Origin: an uncultured Agathobacter sp.
GTDB lineage: Bacteria > Bacillota > Clostridia > Lachnospirales > Lachnospiraceae
Assembly (NCBI GenBank): GCA_934359755.1
Contig: CAKRLV010000014.1
Location: forward strand, 1-58,323
Direction of reading: 5' to 3'
Length of the DNA: 58,323 nucleotides
A model generated the notes under the pieces. That model saw only the letters and a program-made list of their open reading frames with translations, was not told where the DNA came from and did not search any database. Positions 9,257-17,482 of this stretch are shown in pieces. Position numbers and translations under genes: made by a program. Position 1 is the first letter of the stretch, and the number at the start of each line of letters is the position of its first letter.

Positions 9257-11260
9257 TTATTCCTCAAAGATACTATTAGTATCTGGCATAAGATCATTCT
9301 TTGGTGCATTCTCATCCTCTGGCTCTGGAATTCCTTTCATCTCTCTGAACATCTTCATGAATTCCTTACCAGTAATAGTCTCCTTCTCATATAGATACTG
9401 CGAAATTGCATCAAGCACTTCTCTGTTCTCAGTAAGCATTGAAGCTGCTTCACTGTAACATGCATTGATAATATCAAGTACCTGTGTATCAATCTCTGAT
9501 GAAGTATCCTCACCACAGATAAGACCTGCGCCACCACTTAAATACTGATTCTCGACAGTAGCCAGACACATCATTCCGAATTTATCTGACATACCATACA
9601 TAGTAACCATAGCTCTTGCTATCTTAGTAGCATTCTCGATATCATTAGCTGCACCACTTGTAGCTGACTCAAAAACAACCATCTCAGCTGCACGTCCACC
9701 CATATAAGTAGTAATTTTAGCTAAAAGTTCATCCTTAGTTTCTAAGTACTTCTCCTCTTCTGGCGTCTGGAGTGTATATCCTAAAGCTCCCATAGTACGT
9801 GGGACGATGGTAATCTTCTGCACTGGCTCAGAGTTCTTCTGTAGTGCAGACACAAGTGCATGACCAACTTCATGGTAAGAAACTATTCGTCTTTCCTTAT
9901 CGCTCATAACACGATCTTTCTTCTCTTTACCACCTACTGCCACAAGTTCAAATGCATCAAATAAATCTTTTTGATTTACAAACTTTCTGCCGCTCTTTAC
10001 TGCAATAATAGCAGCCTCATTAATCATATTGGCAAGATCTGAACCCACAAGTCCTGCTGTCGCAAGGGCAATTGCATCAAGGTCTACTGTCTCATCCATC
10101 ATTACATCCTTAGAATGTACCTTAAGTGTCTCAAGACGCCCCTTCAAATCCGGCTTATCGACAATAATTCTTCTATCAAAACGTCCTGGACGAAGAAGTG
10201 CCTTATCAAGTACTTCAGGTCTGTTAGTCGCTGCAAGAATAAGAAGTCCCTTTGATGTATCAAATCCATCCATCTCTGCAAGCAGCTGATTTAATGTCTG
10301 TTCTCTCTCGTCATTGCCACCGCCATATTTAGAATCACGGCTCTTTCCGATTGCATCAATCTCATCTATAAATATGATACAAGGTGCCATCTTCTGTGCT
10401 TCCTTAAATAAATCCCTCACTCGCGATGCACCTACACCTACGAACATCTCTACGAAATCAGAACCTGCAAGTGAAAAGAATGGCACTCCTGCTTCTCCAG
10501 CTACTGCTTTGGCAAGAAGTGTCTTACCGGTTCCAGGAGGTCCTACAAGAAGTGCTCCCTTAGGAAGCTTTGCACCTATCTCACGGTACTTATCCGGATT
10601 ATGCAGAAAGTCAACCACTTCTTCAAGTGATTCTTTGGCTTCATCCTGTCCCGCTACATCCTTGAATGTAACACCTGTTGACTTCTCAACATAAACCTTG
10701 GCAGTTGATTTTCCAACTCCCATTCCCATGCTTCCGCCCATTTTCTTTGCAAGGAAACCGAGTAAAATCCACAGAATAACGAGTGGTATGATAAAGCTTA
10801 ATATATTAAGCAGCCAAGCTGATGTATTGTCAGGAACAGTAGCCGAAATTTCTATAGGCTTGCCTTCGCTTGTCTTTGCCTTCTTAATCTCATTGATAAG
10901 GTCAGGGTCTGTAACTTTTCCTGTATAATAAGTAATTCCATATGATGATTTGTCCTTCACAAGAGTATAATCAATCTCATATGTACCAAATTCTATTGTC
11001 TTGATGTTCTTCGCATCTAGCTGCTCCAGAAATTCAGTATACGTAGTCTCTTTAGAACTCATATTAGAAAACTGGTTCGTAAGAAGTGATACTATAAACA
11101 ATGCTACGAGAGTAACAAGAATAAATCCCATTATCATCTGTCCATTGTGATTGTTCTTATCCCCATTATTACCGTTATTGTTCCCACCATTGCTGCCATT
11201 GTTTCCCGGATTACCATTTCCAGGGCTATTATTGTATTGATTTGGTGCTTGATTATCCAT
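9257..11260 (-). CDS. ftsH: ATP-dependent zinc metalloprotease FtsH
   Basis: Membrane-anchored AAA+ protease that degrades damaged membrane proteins and regulatory proteins. The 667-residue protein starts with an unusual Asn/Gly-rich stretch (residues 2-40), then membrane segment 1 (42-62), a short extracytoplasmic domain, membrane segment 2 (about 150-170), Walker A GPPGTGKT (240-247), Walker B FIDEID (297-302), the second region of homology RPGRFDRR (357-364) and the zinc site HEVGH (463-467). The ATG at 11258-11260 has GGAGG five bases upstream; an in-frame TTG twelve bases earlier overlaps that site. Transcription starts from the promoter at 11305-11333. The tilS-hpt pair often found upstream in Bacilli is absent. 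Confidence 0.96.
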   Translation of the reverse strand: MDNQAPNQYNNSPGNGNPGNNGSNGGNNNGNNGDKNNHNGQMIMGFILVTLVALFIVSLLTNQFSNMSSKETTYTEFLEQLDAKNIKTIEFGTYEIDYTLVKDKSSYGITYYTGKVTDPDLINEIKKAKTSEGKPIEISATVPDNTSAWLLNILSFIIPLVILWILLGFLAKKMGGSMGMGVGKSTAKVYVEKSTGVTFKDVAGQDEAKESLEEVVDFLHNPDKYREIGAKLPKGALLVGPPGTGKTLLAKAVAGEAGVPFFSLAGSDFVEMFVGVGASRVRDLFKEAQKMAPCIIFIDEIDAIGKSRDSKYGGGNDEREQTLNQLLAEMDGFDTSKGLLILAATNRPEVLDKALLRPGRFDRRIIVDKPDLKGRLETLKVHSKDVMMDETVDLDAIALATAGLVGSDLANMINEAAIIAVKSGRKFVNQKDLFDAFELVAVGGKEKKDRVMSDKERRIVSYHEVGHALVSALQKNSEPVQKITIVPRTMGALGYTLQTPEEEKYLETKDELLAKITTYMGGRAAEMVVFESATSGAANDIENATKIARAMVTMYGMSDKFGMMCLATVENQYLSGGAGLICGEDTSSEIDTQVLDIINACYSEAASMLTENREVLDAISQYLYEKETITGKEFMKMFREMKGIPEPEDENAPKNDLMPDTNSIFEE

Positions 11261-11304
11261 TAGTTCCTCCAAATACTGAGCGTACTACTCAGATTAATAA
11301 CCTT

Positions 11305-11333
11305 ATTATATGTAAAAGGGTATTCAAAATCAA
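11305..11333 (-). promoter_or_regulatory. Sigma-A promoter of the ftsH operon
   Basis: On the minus strand TTGATT (11328-11333) and TATAAT (11305-11310) are separated by 17 bases, about 45 bases upstream of the ftsH start codon. No terminator is visible from here down to the end of the lipid kinase gene, so ftsH through dgk may form one long transcript. Confidence 0.75.
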
Positions 11334-11397
11334 CCAGTACTTAGTTAATTTTTCCTTATAATTATAAACAAAAAATTAAATTGTTTTAATTTCAATA

Positions 11398-11426
11398 TTG
11401 ATTTTAGTGAAAAATTTTTGTATGAT
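11398..11426 (+). promoter_or_regulatory. Sigma-A promoter of the DUF1846 gene
   Basis: TTGATT (11398-11403) and TATGAT (11421-11426) are 17 bases apart on the plus strand, about 47 bases before the DUF1846 ATG. Its position inside the longest open frame supports the shorter protein start at 11473. Confidence 0.7.
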
Positions 11427-11472
11427 GAGGAGTGTATTTTTTTTATTTAATATTCTCGGAAAGGTAAATACA

Positions 11473-12957
11473 ATGCAGAAAATTGGATTTGATAATGACA
11501 AATATTTGAAAATGCAATCCGAAAGAATTAAAGAGCGTATCGCCAATTTCGGCGGTAAGCTCTATCTTGAATTCGGTGGTAAATTATTTGACGACTATCA
11601 TGCTTCAAGAGTATTACCTGGATTTAAGCCAGACAGCAAGATAAACATGCTCACACAGCTTAAAGATGAAGCAGAAATAGTTGTAGTAATCAACGCTTCT
11701 GATATAGAGAAGAACAAAGTCCGTTCTGATCTTGGAATCACTTATGATGTAGATGTACTCAGACTCATAGATGCATTCAGAAGCTACGGATTATATGTAG
11801 GAAGTGTATGTATGACACGTTTCGCAGGACAGCCTAGTGCAGTCGCATATCAGAAGCGCCTTGAAGCTCTCGGTCTTAAGGTATACAGACACTATTCTAT
11901 CCCAGGATATCCATCAAACATTCCATTTATCGTAAGTGATGATGGATATGGCAAGAACGACTATATCGAGACATCGAGATCGCTTGTCGTAATCACAGCC
12001 CCTGGACCTGGAAGTGGAAAAATGGCAACATGTCTCTCGCAGCTTTATCATGAATACAAGCGCGGCATCAAGGCAGGATATGCCAAGTATGAGACATTCC
12101 CAATATGGAACATTCCACTCAATCATCCAGTCAATCTCGCATATGAGGCTGCCACAGCAGACCTTAATGATGTGAACATGATTGACCCATTCCATCTTGA
12201 AGCATATGGCGAGACAACTATCAACTACAATAGAGACGTAGAAATTTTCCCAGTTGTAAGCGCTATGTTTGAAAAGATTATGGGTGAGTGTCCTTACAAA
12301 TCACCTACAGATATGGGTGTAAATATGGCCGGATATGGTATAATAGATGACGAAGTAACAAGGGCAGCCGCCAAACAGGAAATCATCCGCAGATACTTCC
12401 AGGCTCTTTGCTTAAAGAGACAGGGAGCAGCCGATGACGAGCAGATTCTTAAGCTTGAACTTCTAATGAAGCAGGCTGGTGTCACTATCGCAGACAGACC
12501 AGTTGTAGCAGCCGCTAATATCAAGGCTGAGACAGAGGGCGATCCTGCTGCCGCAATTGAACTTGCAGACGGACGTGTCATCACTGGTAAGACAAGTGCT
12601 CTTCTGGGAGCATCTTCGGCAATGCTTTTAAATGCTCTTAAAGCTCTCGCCGGAATAGACGATAATATAAAACTTATCTCTCCCGAGACAATCGAGCCAA
12701 TACAGGATTTGAAAATTAACCACTTAGGCAATAAGAACCCTCGTCTTCACACTGACGAAGTTCTGATAGCACTCTCAATCAGTGCTTCAACCAATGAAGA
12801 TGCCAAGAAAGCTGTAGCACAGCTACAGAATCTCAAAGGACTGGATGTTCATTCAAGTGTTATTCTGTCTCACGTAGACATTAACGTCTTCCGCAGACTC
12901 GGAATAAACCTCACTTGTGAGCCAACATATCAGAATCAGGCATTGTATCATAAATAA
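11473..12957 (+). CDS. DUF1846 domain-containing protein
   Basis: A 494-residue cytosolic protein of the DUF1846 family, common in Firmicutes; structures in the family show a two-domain alpha/beta fold but the function is not established. The opening QKIGFDNDKYLKMQSERIKER, the segment VVINASDIEKNKVRSDLGI and the phosphate-loop-like APGPGSGKMATCLSQLYHEY are typical. A longer frame runs from 11398, but the promoter lies there; the ATG at 11473 has GGAAAGG at a suitable distance. It is divergent from ftsH and followed by a strong terminator before pyrG, so it is probably monocistronic. The GxGSGK loop suggests nucleotide or phosphate binding (inference). Confidence 0.9.
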   Translation: MQKIGFDNDKYLKMQSERIKERIANFGGKLYLEFGGKLFDDYHASRVLPGFKPDSKINMLTQLKDEAEIVVVINASDIEKNKVRSDLGITYDVDVLRLIDAFRSYGLYVGSVCMTRFAGQPSAVAYQKRLEALGLKVYRHYSIPGYPSNIPFIVSDDGYGKNDYIETSRSLVVITAPGPGSGKMATCLSQLYHEYKRGIKAGYAKYETFPIWNIPLNHPVNLAYEAATADLNDVNMIDPFHLEAYGETTINYNRDVEIFPVVSAMFEKIMGECPYKSPTDMGVNMAGYGIIDDEVTRAAAKQEIIRRYFQALCLKRQGAADDEQILKLELLMKQAGVTIADRPVVAAANIKAETEGDPAAAIELADGRVITGKTSALLGASSAMLLNALKALAGIDDNIKLISPETIEPIQDLKINHLGNKNPRLHTDEVLIALSISASTNEDAKKAVAQLQNLKGLDVHSSVILSHVDINVFRRLGINLTCEPTYQNQALYHK

Positions 12958-12974
12958 ATATTTAAACTATTTTA

Positions 12975-13014
12975 GGGCAAAGGCGCCCCCTATGGGGTTC
13001 TTTACCCTTTTTTT
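12975..13014 (+). terminator. Intrinsic terminator after DUF1846, possibly a pyrG leader attenuator
   Basis: GGGCAAAG (12975-12982) pairs with CTTTACCC (13000-13007) with one mismatch, enclosing an inner CCCC-TAT-GGGG hairpin, followed by seven T. It begins 18 bases after the DUF1846 stop codon. It is also about 90 bases upstream of pyrG and its 5' end reads GGGC, the motif of CTP-sensing pyrG leaders in other Firmicutes; I could not find a convincing promoter immediately upstream, so that second role is uncertain. Confidence 0.8.
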
Positions 13015-13029
13015 CTGGCAATTTTTAAC

Positions 13030-13062
13030 AACTGTCCAGTAGCTTCACAGTACTGAACAGTT
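13030..13062. repeat. Inverted repeat in the pyrG leader
   Basis: AACTGTcCAGTA (13030-13041) and TACTGaACAGTT (13051-13062) form a 12-bp stem with one mismatch around a 9-base loop. There is no T run on either side. The motif resembles two other intergenic dyads in this window (136-160 and 26274-26307), suggesting a dispersed repeat or a common operator rather than a terminator. Confidence 0.6.
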
Positions 13063-13104
13063 ACCACTTTTACAATAAATTTTATATTAATCAGGAGGAT
13101 TATC

Positions 13105-14709
13105 ATGGACGTTAAGTATGTATTTGTAACCGGTGGAGTTGTATCTGGTTTGGGAAAGGGAATCACTGCTGCATCTCTTGGAAGATTATTAAAGGCAAGA
13201 GGATACAACGTCACAATGCAGAAATTTGATCCCTATATCAATATCGATCCGGGTACTATGAATCCAATCCAGCATGGAGAAGTATTCGTAACTGATGATG
13301 GTGCAGAGACCGACCTTGACCTCGGACACTATGAGCGTTTTATAGACGAAAGTCTTACCAAAAATTCAAATGTAACTACTGGTAAAGTTTACTGGTCAGT
13401 TCTCCAGCAGGAGCGACGTGGCGATTACGGCGGAGGCACCGTACAGGTAATTCCACATATTACAAATGAAATCAAGAGCCGTTTTTACCGCAATTACACC
13501 TCAAATGACATGCATATAGCAATCATTGAAGTAGGTGGAACAGTTGGTGATATCGAAAGCCAGCCTTTCCTCGAGGCAATCAGACAGTTCCAGCAGGAAG
13601 TCGGACATGAAAACGCAATCCTCTGTCATGTAACACTTATCCCATATCTTAAGGCTTCTGGCGAACTAAAGACAAAACCAACACAACAGAGTGTAAAAGA
13701 ATTACAGGGAATGGGTATCCAGCCAGACATAATTGTATGTAGAAGCGAACATGAAGTAGACCAGGGTATCCGTGACAAAATTGCACTTTTTTGTAATGTT
13801 CCAACTTCCCACGTACTGCAAAATCTCGATGTTGAGTACTTATACGAAGCTCCTCTTGCCATGGAAGCAGAGAACCTTGCAAAAGTAGCTTGCGAATGCC
13901 TTAATATTGATTGCCCGGAAGCAGACCTTACAGATTGGAAACAGATGGTTGAAGATCTCCGCCATCCTGTAAAAAATGTTAAAATTGCACTTGTCGGAAA
14001 ATATACAGCGCTCCACGATGCATATATTTCAGTTGTAGAGGCATTAAAACATGGTGGTATTCCAGAACATACAACAGTAGATATTCATTGGATTGATTCT
14101 GAAAAATTAAATGATGACAATGCTGAGGAAATATTAGGCGAAATGCAGGGAATTATCGTTCCTGGTGGTTTCGGTGACAGAGGCGTCGAAGGAATGATAA
14201 GTGCTGCTAAATATGCAAGAACTCATAATATTCCTTACCTCGGACTCTGCCTTGGAATGCAGGTAGCTATTATTGAATTTGCAAGACATGTAGCAGGGCT
14301 TAACGATGCTCACAGTATCGAGCTTGACCCAAATACTGCACATCCTGTAATTGCCTTGCTTCCAGATCATACTGATACAGAGGACCTGGGTGGCACACTC
14401 AGACTTGGTGCTTATCCATGTGTTCTTGATGAAACATCAAAAGCTTTTGCTGAGTACAAGACAAAGGAGATTTCAGAGCGTCACCGCCACAGATATGAAG
14501 TTAATAATGAATACCGTGATCTTCTTGTTTCAAAGGGACTTAAGTTATGCGGTACTTCTCCTGATGGAAGAATTGTTGAGATGATTGAGCTTCCTGATCA
14601 TCCATGGTTTATTGCTACCCAGGCACATCCTGAGTTTAAGTCTCGTCCTAACAGACCTCATCCATTGTTCCATGGATTTATTGCTGCGGCAAACAAAATT
14701 CAAAAGTAG
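13105..14709 (+). CDS. pyrG: CTP synthase
   Basis: Makes CTP from UTP, ATP and glutamine, the last step of pyrimidine nucleotide synthesis. The 534-residue protein has the amidoligase domain at the N-terminus (VTGGVVSGLGKGI with the P-loop at about 14-20, then FDPYINIDPGTM and the metal-binding HYERF region) and a class I glutamine amidotransferase domain from about 290, with nucleophile motif GLCLGMQ (Cys about 379) and the HPEF dyad near the C-terminus. AGGAGG is seven bases before the ATG. It is followed directly by a terminator and is probably transcribed alone. Confidence 0.97.
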   Translation: MDVKYVFVTGGVVSGLGKGITAASLGRLLKARGYNVTMQKFDPYINIDPGTMNPIQHGEVFVTDDGAETDLDLGHYERFIDESLTKNSNVTTGKVYWSVLQQERRGDYGGGTVQVIPHITNEIKSRFYRNYTSNDMHIAIIEVGGTVGDIESQPFLEAIRQFQQEVGHENAILCHVTLIPYLKASGELKTKPTQQSVKELQGMGIQPDIIVCRSEHEVDQGIRDKIALFCNVPTSHVLQNLDVEYLYEAPLAMEAENLAKVACECLNIDCPEADLTDWKQMVEDLRHPVKNVKIALVGKYTALHDAYISVVEALKHGGIPEHTTVDIHWIDSEKLNDDNAEEILGEMQGIIVPGGFGDRGVEGMISAAKYARTHNIPYLGLCLGMQVAIIEFARHVAGLNDAHSIELDPNTAHPVIALLPDHTDTEDLGGTLRLGAYPCVLDETSKAFAEYKTKEISERHRHRYEVNNEYRDLLVSKGLKLCGTSPDGRIVEMIELPDHPWFIATQAHPEFKSRPNRPHPLFHGFIAAANKIQK

Positions 14710-14733
14710 GACATTATCAATCAGACATGAAAT

Positions 14734-14776
14734 AACCCATAGACTATTTTGAATTAATAGTCTATGGGTTTTTATT
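14734..14776 (+). terminator. pyrG: Intrinsic terminator of pyrG
   Basis: A perfect 15-bp stem (14734-14748 with 14756-14770), a 7-base loop and a following TTTATT tract, 24 bases after the pyrG stop. It also touches the stop codon of the convergent small gene at 14775 and may stop transcription from both sides. Confidence 0.88.
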
Positions 14777-14951
14777 ACATCTGATGCCGTACTACTTTAT
14801 ATTCGTCGCCGGAGCGATAAAACGGACACTCACGATAGCCACTCTGTACAAAGCGCGCCATATCATCCTCATCCATGTTCACCGAACAGTAATATGCTTC
14901 ATCGTCCTCATCATATTCATTGTATGCACAAAAATCACAACATGCTTCCAT
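14775..14951 (-). CDS. DUF6472-like small cysteine-rich acidic protein
   Basis: A 58-residue protein beginning MEACCDFCAYNEYDED. Cysteines at 4, 5, 8, 22 and 42 and the ending CPFYRSGDEYKVVRHQM resemble the DUF6472 family I associate with Lachnospiraceae; spaced Cys pairs suggest metal binding (inference). The ATG at 14949-14951 has GAGGTG upstream and overlaps the end of the preceding gene by 17 bases, so the two are translationally linked. Its stop codon lies in the tail of the pyrG terminator. No function is known to me. Confidence 0.8.
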   Translation of the reverse strand: MEACCDFCAYNEYDEDDEAYYCSVNMDEDDMARFVQSGYRECPFYRSGDEYKVVRHQM

Positions 14952-15348
14952 TCTGCACCTCTATCATCTTAGCAATCTTTGTATTGTAAAGTTCTTTCAG
15001 AAATTGATTAAGCAGTTCCTTGCATTTGTCCCAATATGCGGATGTAATCTCATCCTCATTTTCAGCTGTGACACTAACATCCATCACCGCATCAGCAATC
15101 TCTGGATTAATCATATCAAAATTCTCTTCTACAATCGCCTCAAACTCACCGTAAGCCGCGCTTCTAAGATATATGATAAAATTCTTCTCTGTAATCTTGC
15201 CAAAGTCAGTATCGTCTGCAAAAAGCCAGTCAAGTCCGCCACCTAATACTTCCTCAAAATCATTGCGTACACTCTTATAGTCTACTTCACAATAGCTTTC
15301 TCTGAAAAAAGTATCAAATACCTCTTTATCTACTATGTTCTCTGCCAT
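14935..15348 (-). CDS. Acidic protein of unknown function
   Basis: A 137-residue soluble acidic protein that I do not recognise. The start ATG has AGGAGA at good distance. It has no membrane segment or signal peptide and contains conserved-looking aromatic patches (FFRESYCEVDYK, GGLDWLFADD). It overlaps the following small DUF6472-like gene by 17 bases and is preceded by DUF4250 and Nudix genes in the same direction, so it probably belongs to that small operon. Confidence 0.75.
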   Translation of the reverse strand: MAENIVDKEVFDTFFRESYCEVDYKSVRNDFEEVLGGGLDWLFADDTDFGKITEKNFIIYLRSAAYGEFEAIVEENFDMINPEIADAVMDVSVTAENEDEITSAYWDKCKELLNQFLKELYNTKIAKMIEVQNGSML

Positions 15349-15391
15349 AAACTCTCCTTAAAAATTCAATCAGATTCCAGCATATTAAATA

Positions 15392-15568
15392 CTATTTGAA
15401 CTGGTTCTGAGTCTCGTCATAAGTATAATTAATCTTTGAAAGAGCTTCCTGTATGTACTCCTTAGAAGTCATATATGCCTTCGCAAGCTCATCTAAATTT
15501 GAATAATTATCTCTCAACTGTGTATTTACTACACTAAGCATCATCACAGGATCTTTTGGTAAATTCAT
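15392..15568 (-). CDS. DUF4250 domain-containing small protein
   Basis: A 58-residue protein starting MNLPKDPVMMLSVVNTQL and ending INYTYDETQNQFK. The opening LPKDPVMLLS, the RDNYSNLDEL helix and the closing YxYDxxxNQF are the pattern I recall for DUF4250, a small alpha-helical family of Firmicutes and other anaerobes with unknown function. The ATG at 15566-15568 has AGGAGG five bases upstream; this ribosome binding site overlaps the Nudix stop codon. Confidence 0.85.
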   Translation of the reverse strand: MNLPKDPVMMLSVVNTQLRDNYSNLDELAKAYMTSKEYIQEALSKINYTYDETQNQFK

Positions 15569-15577
15569 GTCCGCCTC

Positions 15578-16081
15578 CTAGTCCTCAAATACTTGCTTAA
15601 TACTGTCATAATGAAGGAAAATGCCCTGGTGCGCAAGTTCTTTTATCTCATCAAGTGTTGCAATCTTAAATCCGAGTGCTTCCTCTTCCTGTATCTTCAC
15701 ATCACTCTCATCAAAATCCAGTTCAAATCTGTATACATCCACGAAATAGTTATCCCCCTGTCCCGGATTCTCTCTATGGTATGTATATGCAAGACCTCCG
15801 TCACACTTTGATACATCAAGACCGACTTCCTCTTTTACCTCACGGCAGACTGCTTCAAATGATTCCTCTCCTGCCATAGCTGCACCGCCTGATACTTCCC
15901 ACCAGCCTGGCGCCCATGCCTTTGTCATGACACGCTGTGTAATCAGAAATCTGCCATCTGGTCTGTGGATTACCCCAAGTACTGACAAGTGGTACTCACC
16001 ATCCTTAAGTATCCAGTCATTTCTCTTCATAGTGCGTCCGGTTTTCTGCTTATTTGCATCATAAATATCCCAAAATTCCAT
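15578..16081 (-). CDS. Nudix hydrolase
   Basis: A 167-residue Nudix-fold pyrophosphohydrolase. The Nudix box is intact: GGAAMAGEESFEAVCREVKEE, with the G-x5-E-x7-RE-x2-EE pattern that binds magnesium. The opening EFWDIYDANKQKTGR is shared with Nudix proteins related to isopentenyl-diphosphate isomerase (YfcD-like), so the substrate may be a phosphorylated metabolite rather than a mutagenic nucleotide; this cannot be settled here. The next gene's ribosome binding site overlaps its stop codon, indicating an operon. Confidence 0.9.
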   Translation of the reverse strand: MEFWDIYDANKQKTGRTMKRNDWILKDGEYHLSVLGVIHRPDGRFLITQRVMTKAWAPGWWEVSGGAAMAGEESFEAVCREVKEEVGLDVSKCDGGLAYTYHRENPGQGDNYFVDVYRFELDFDESDVKIQEEEALGFKIATLDEIKELAHQGIFLHYDSIKQVFED

Positions 16082-16151
16082 ATCAAACCTCTTTTATATT
16101 ATTACATATTTACATCAAAAGCCATAATCACAATAGATATTAACAAATTAT

Positions 16152-17135
16152 CTATATTTTCTCAAGTAAATCCTTGACATATTCCTTATAACTTTCACGC
16201 ACATCATCTGGTCCGCTAATCATAATTCTTCCCGAAAATCCAGATACCCATCCATAAAACTGTGGACTCACTGCAACGCTTACTCTTGCCATAACATGCC
16301 CATCATCATACTTTCTGATTGGAACACTCTGACCGAACCTATCCACAAGTACACCTGTCATTCCATTATCCGCAATCAGATGTATCGTGCGCTCCATTCC
16401 CGCAAACATTCCAAATGTCTTCTTTGAAAATGACGCAATATCCACTTTTTCAAAAGCCTCATTACCAGTCCTCGGCATATCTGTAAGTTCAATATTCAGC
16501 ATCTTGTCCACTCGATAATGCTTTAGTATCCCTGCCTCATCGTCATATGCCATCAGATAATAATTCTCATCCTCCCACATAAGAAGCCATGGGCTTACTT
16601 CATAGAAATCACCATTTTTTCTCAAATGCCTGTCTTTATTTATATCCCACTCAAAATAGTGATATCTCACCTTGACATCCTTTGCAATTGCCTCATAGAT
16701 GACATCAACAATATAATAAATGTTCTCATTATTTGTCTTATTTCTGTCCGCCACCACAACCTGTCTGTGAAGCGTACGCGCATCAAATCTGCTTACCTTC
16801 TTCTCAAGCTTTGCGATAAGCTCACGGGATTTCTTGGTGGTAATAAATTTAGATGATTGCACCAGATCCACTAAAAGCTTAACTTCTGTCAATTCAAAAT
16901 CCCGCTCCCCAAGAAAATAGCCACCATTTTTGCCAGCTACACGAATTATGTCATAACCATATTCTATGAGCGTATCTATGTCTGCATATATAGTTTTGCG
17001 CTCGACTGTTATTCCGTTGTCTGCAAGATGCTGTATTATCTGTGCTGTCGATACCGGATGGTTTTCATCTGAATTCATTCTAAGATAATCCAGCAGATAT
17101 AGTATCTTTTGTTTCTGTTTTGCTGATTTAGGCAT
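16152..17135 (-). CDS. WYL domain transcriptional regulator
   Basis: A 327-residue DNA-binding regulator with an N-terminal winged helix (QKQKILYLLDYLRMNS to KTIYADIDTLIEYGYDI, residues about 5-75), a central linker and a WYL domain with the core SPWLLMWEDENYYLMAYDD (about 190-208) plus the C-terminal WCX-like part. WYL domains sense ligands, in some cases nucleic acid. A longer open frame exists, but the ATG at 17133-17135 has GAGG five bases upstream. It is divergent from the nitroreductase gene, with a 25-bp repeat array between them; it may control that gene or itself (inference). Confidence 0.88.
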   Translation of the reverse strand: MPKSAKQKQKILYLLDYLRMNSDENHPVSTAQIIQHLADNGITVERKTIYADIDTLIEYGYDIIRVAGKNGGYFLGERDFELTEVKLLVDLVQSSKFITTKKSRELIAKLEKKVSRFDARTLHRQVVVADRNKTNNENIYYIVDVIYEAIAKDVKVRYHYFEWDINKDRHLRKNGDFYEVSPWLLMWEDENYYLMAYDDEAGILKHYRVDKMLNIELTDMPRTGNEAFEKVDIASFSKKTFGMFAGMERTIHLIADNGMTGVLVDRFGQSVPIRKYDDGHVMARVSVAVSPQFYGWVSGFSGRIMISGPDDVRESYKEYVKDLLEKI

Positions 17136-17225
17136 ATCAACCTCTCTGCTTTTTAATATCTGACTTGTATTATATATTTTTTCGTCACTAAACACAAACC
17201 CAAAACATCACATATTACAGTATGT

Positions 17226-17359
17226 TTTATTTCAGTACACTCTGACATATTTTATTGCAATACATTCTGACATATTTTATTGCAATACATTCTGACATAT
17301 TTTATCGCAGTACACTCTGACATATTTTATTACAATACATTCTGACGCATTTTATCACA
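17226..17359. repeat. Tandem array of a 25-bp repeat, five copies plus a partial
   Basis: Five consecutive 25-bp units start at 17226, 17251, 17276, 17301 and 17326, followed by nine bases of a sixth. The unit reads roughly TTTATTGCAATAC then ATTCTGACATAT; copies 2 and 3 are identical and the others differ at a few bases. There are no spacers, so it is not CRISPR. It fills most of the region between the WYL regulator and the nitroreductase promoter. Confidence 0.95.
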
Positions 17360-17367
17360 TACAAGGT

Positions 17368-17396
17368 TTGTCTTGCCAAACCTATTATGTTATACT
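17368..17396 (+). promoter_or_regulatory. Promoter of the nitroreductase-nth operon
   Basis: TTGTCT (17368-17373) and TATACT (17391-17396) are separated by 17 bases. It begins nine bases after the repeat array. The predicted leader is about 80 bases long and carries two small dyads. Confidence 0.7.
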
Positions 17397-17427
17397 TGGC
17401 TTATAAATATAAAGTGTGACTTTACTG

Positions 17428-17455
17428 GTAGCCATGCTACGGGTAGTTACACTAC
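17428..17455. promoter_or_regulatory. Two adjacent dyads in the nitroreductase leader
   Basis: GTAGCcatGCTAC (17428-17440) and GTAGTtacACTAC (17443-17455) are two palindromes of identical geometry, centres 15 bases apart, downstream of the promoter. They could be an operator pair or small leader hairpins. No regulator can be assigned from sequence alone. Confidence 0.45.
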
Positions 17456-17482
17456 AGCTAAAAAATAAAATGGAGGGACACT

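Noticed and set aside
10029..10928. Plus-strand open frames opposite ftsH
   Set aside because: Antisense shadows of a conserved protein without ribosome binding sites.
17226..17359. CRISPR array
   Set aside because: The 25-bp units are directly adjacent with no spacers, and no cas gene is in the window.
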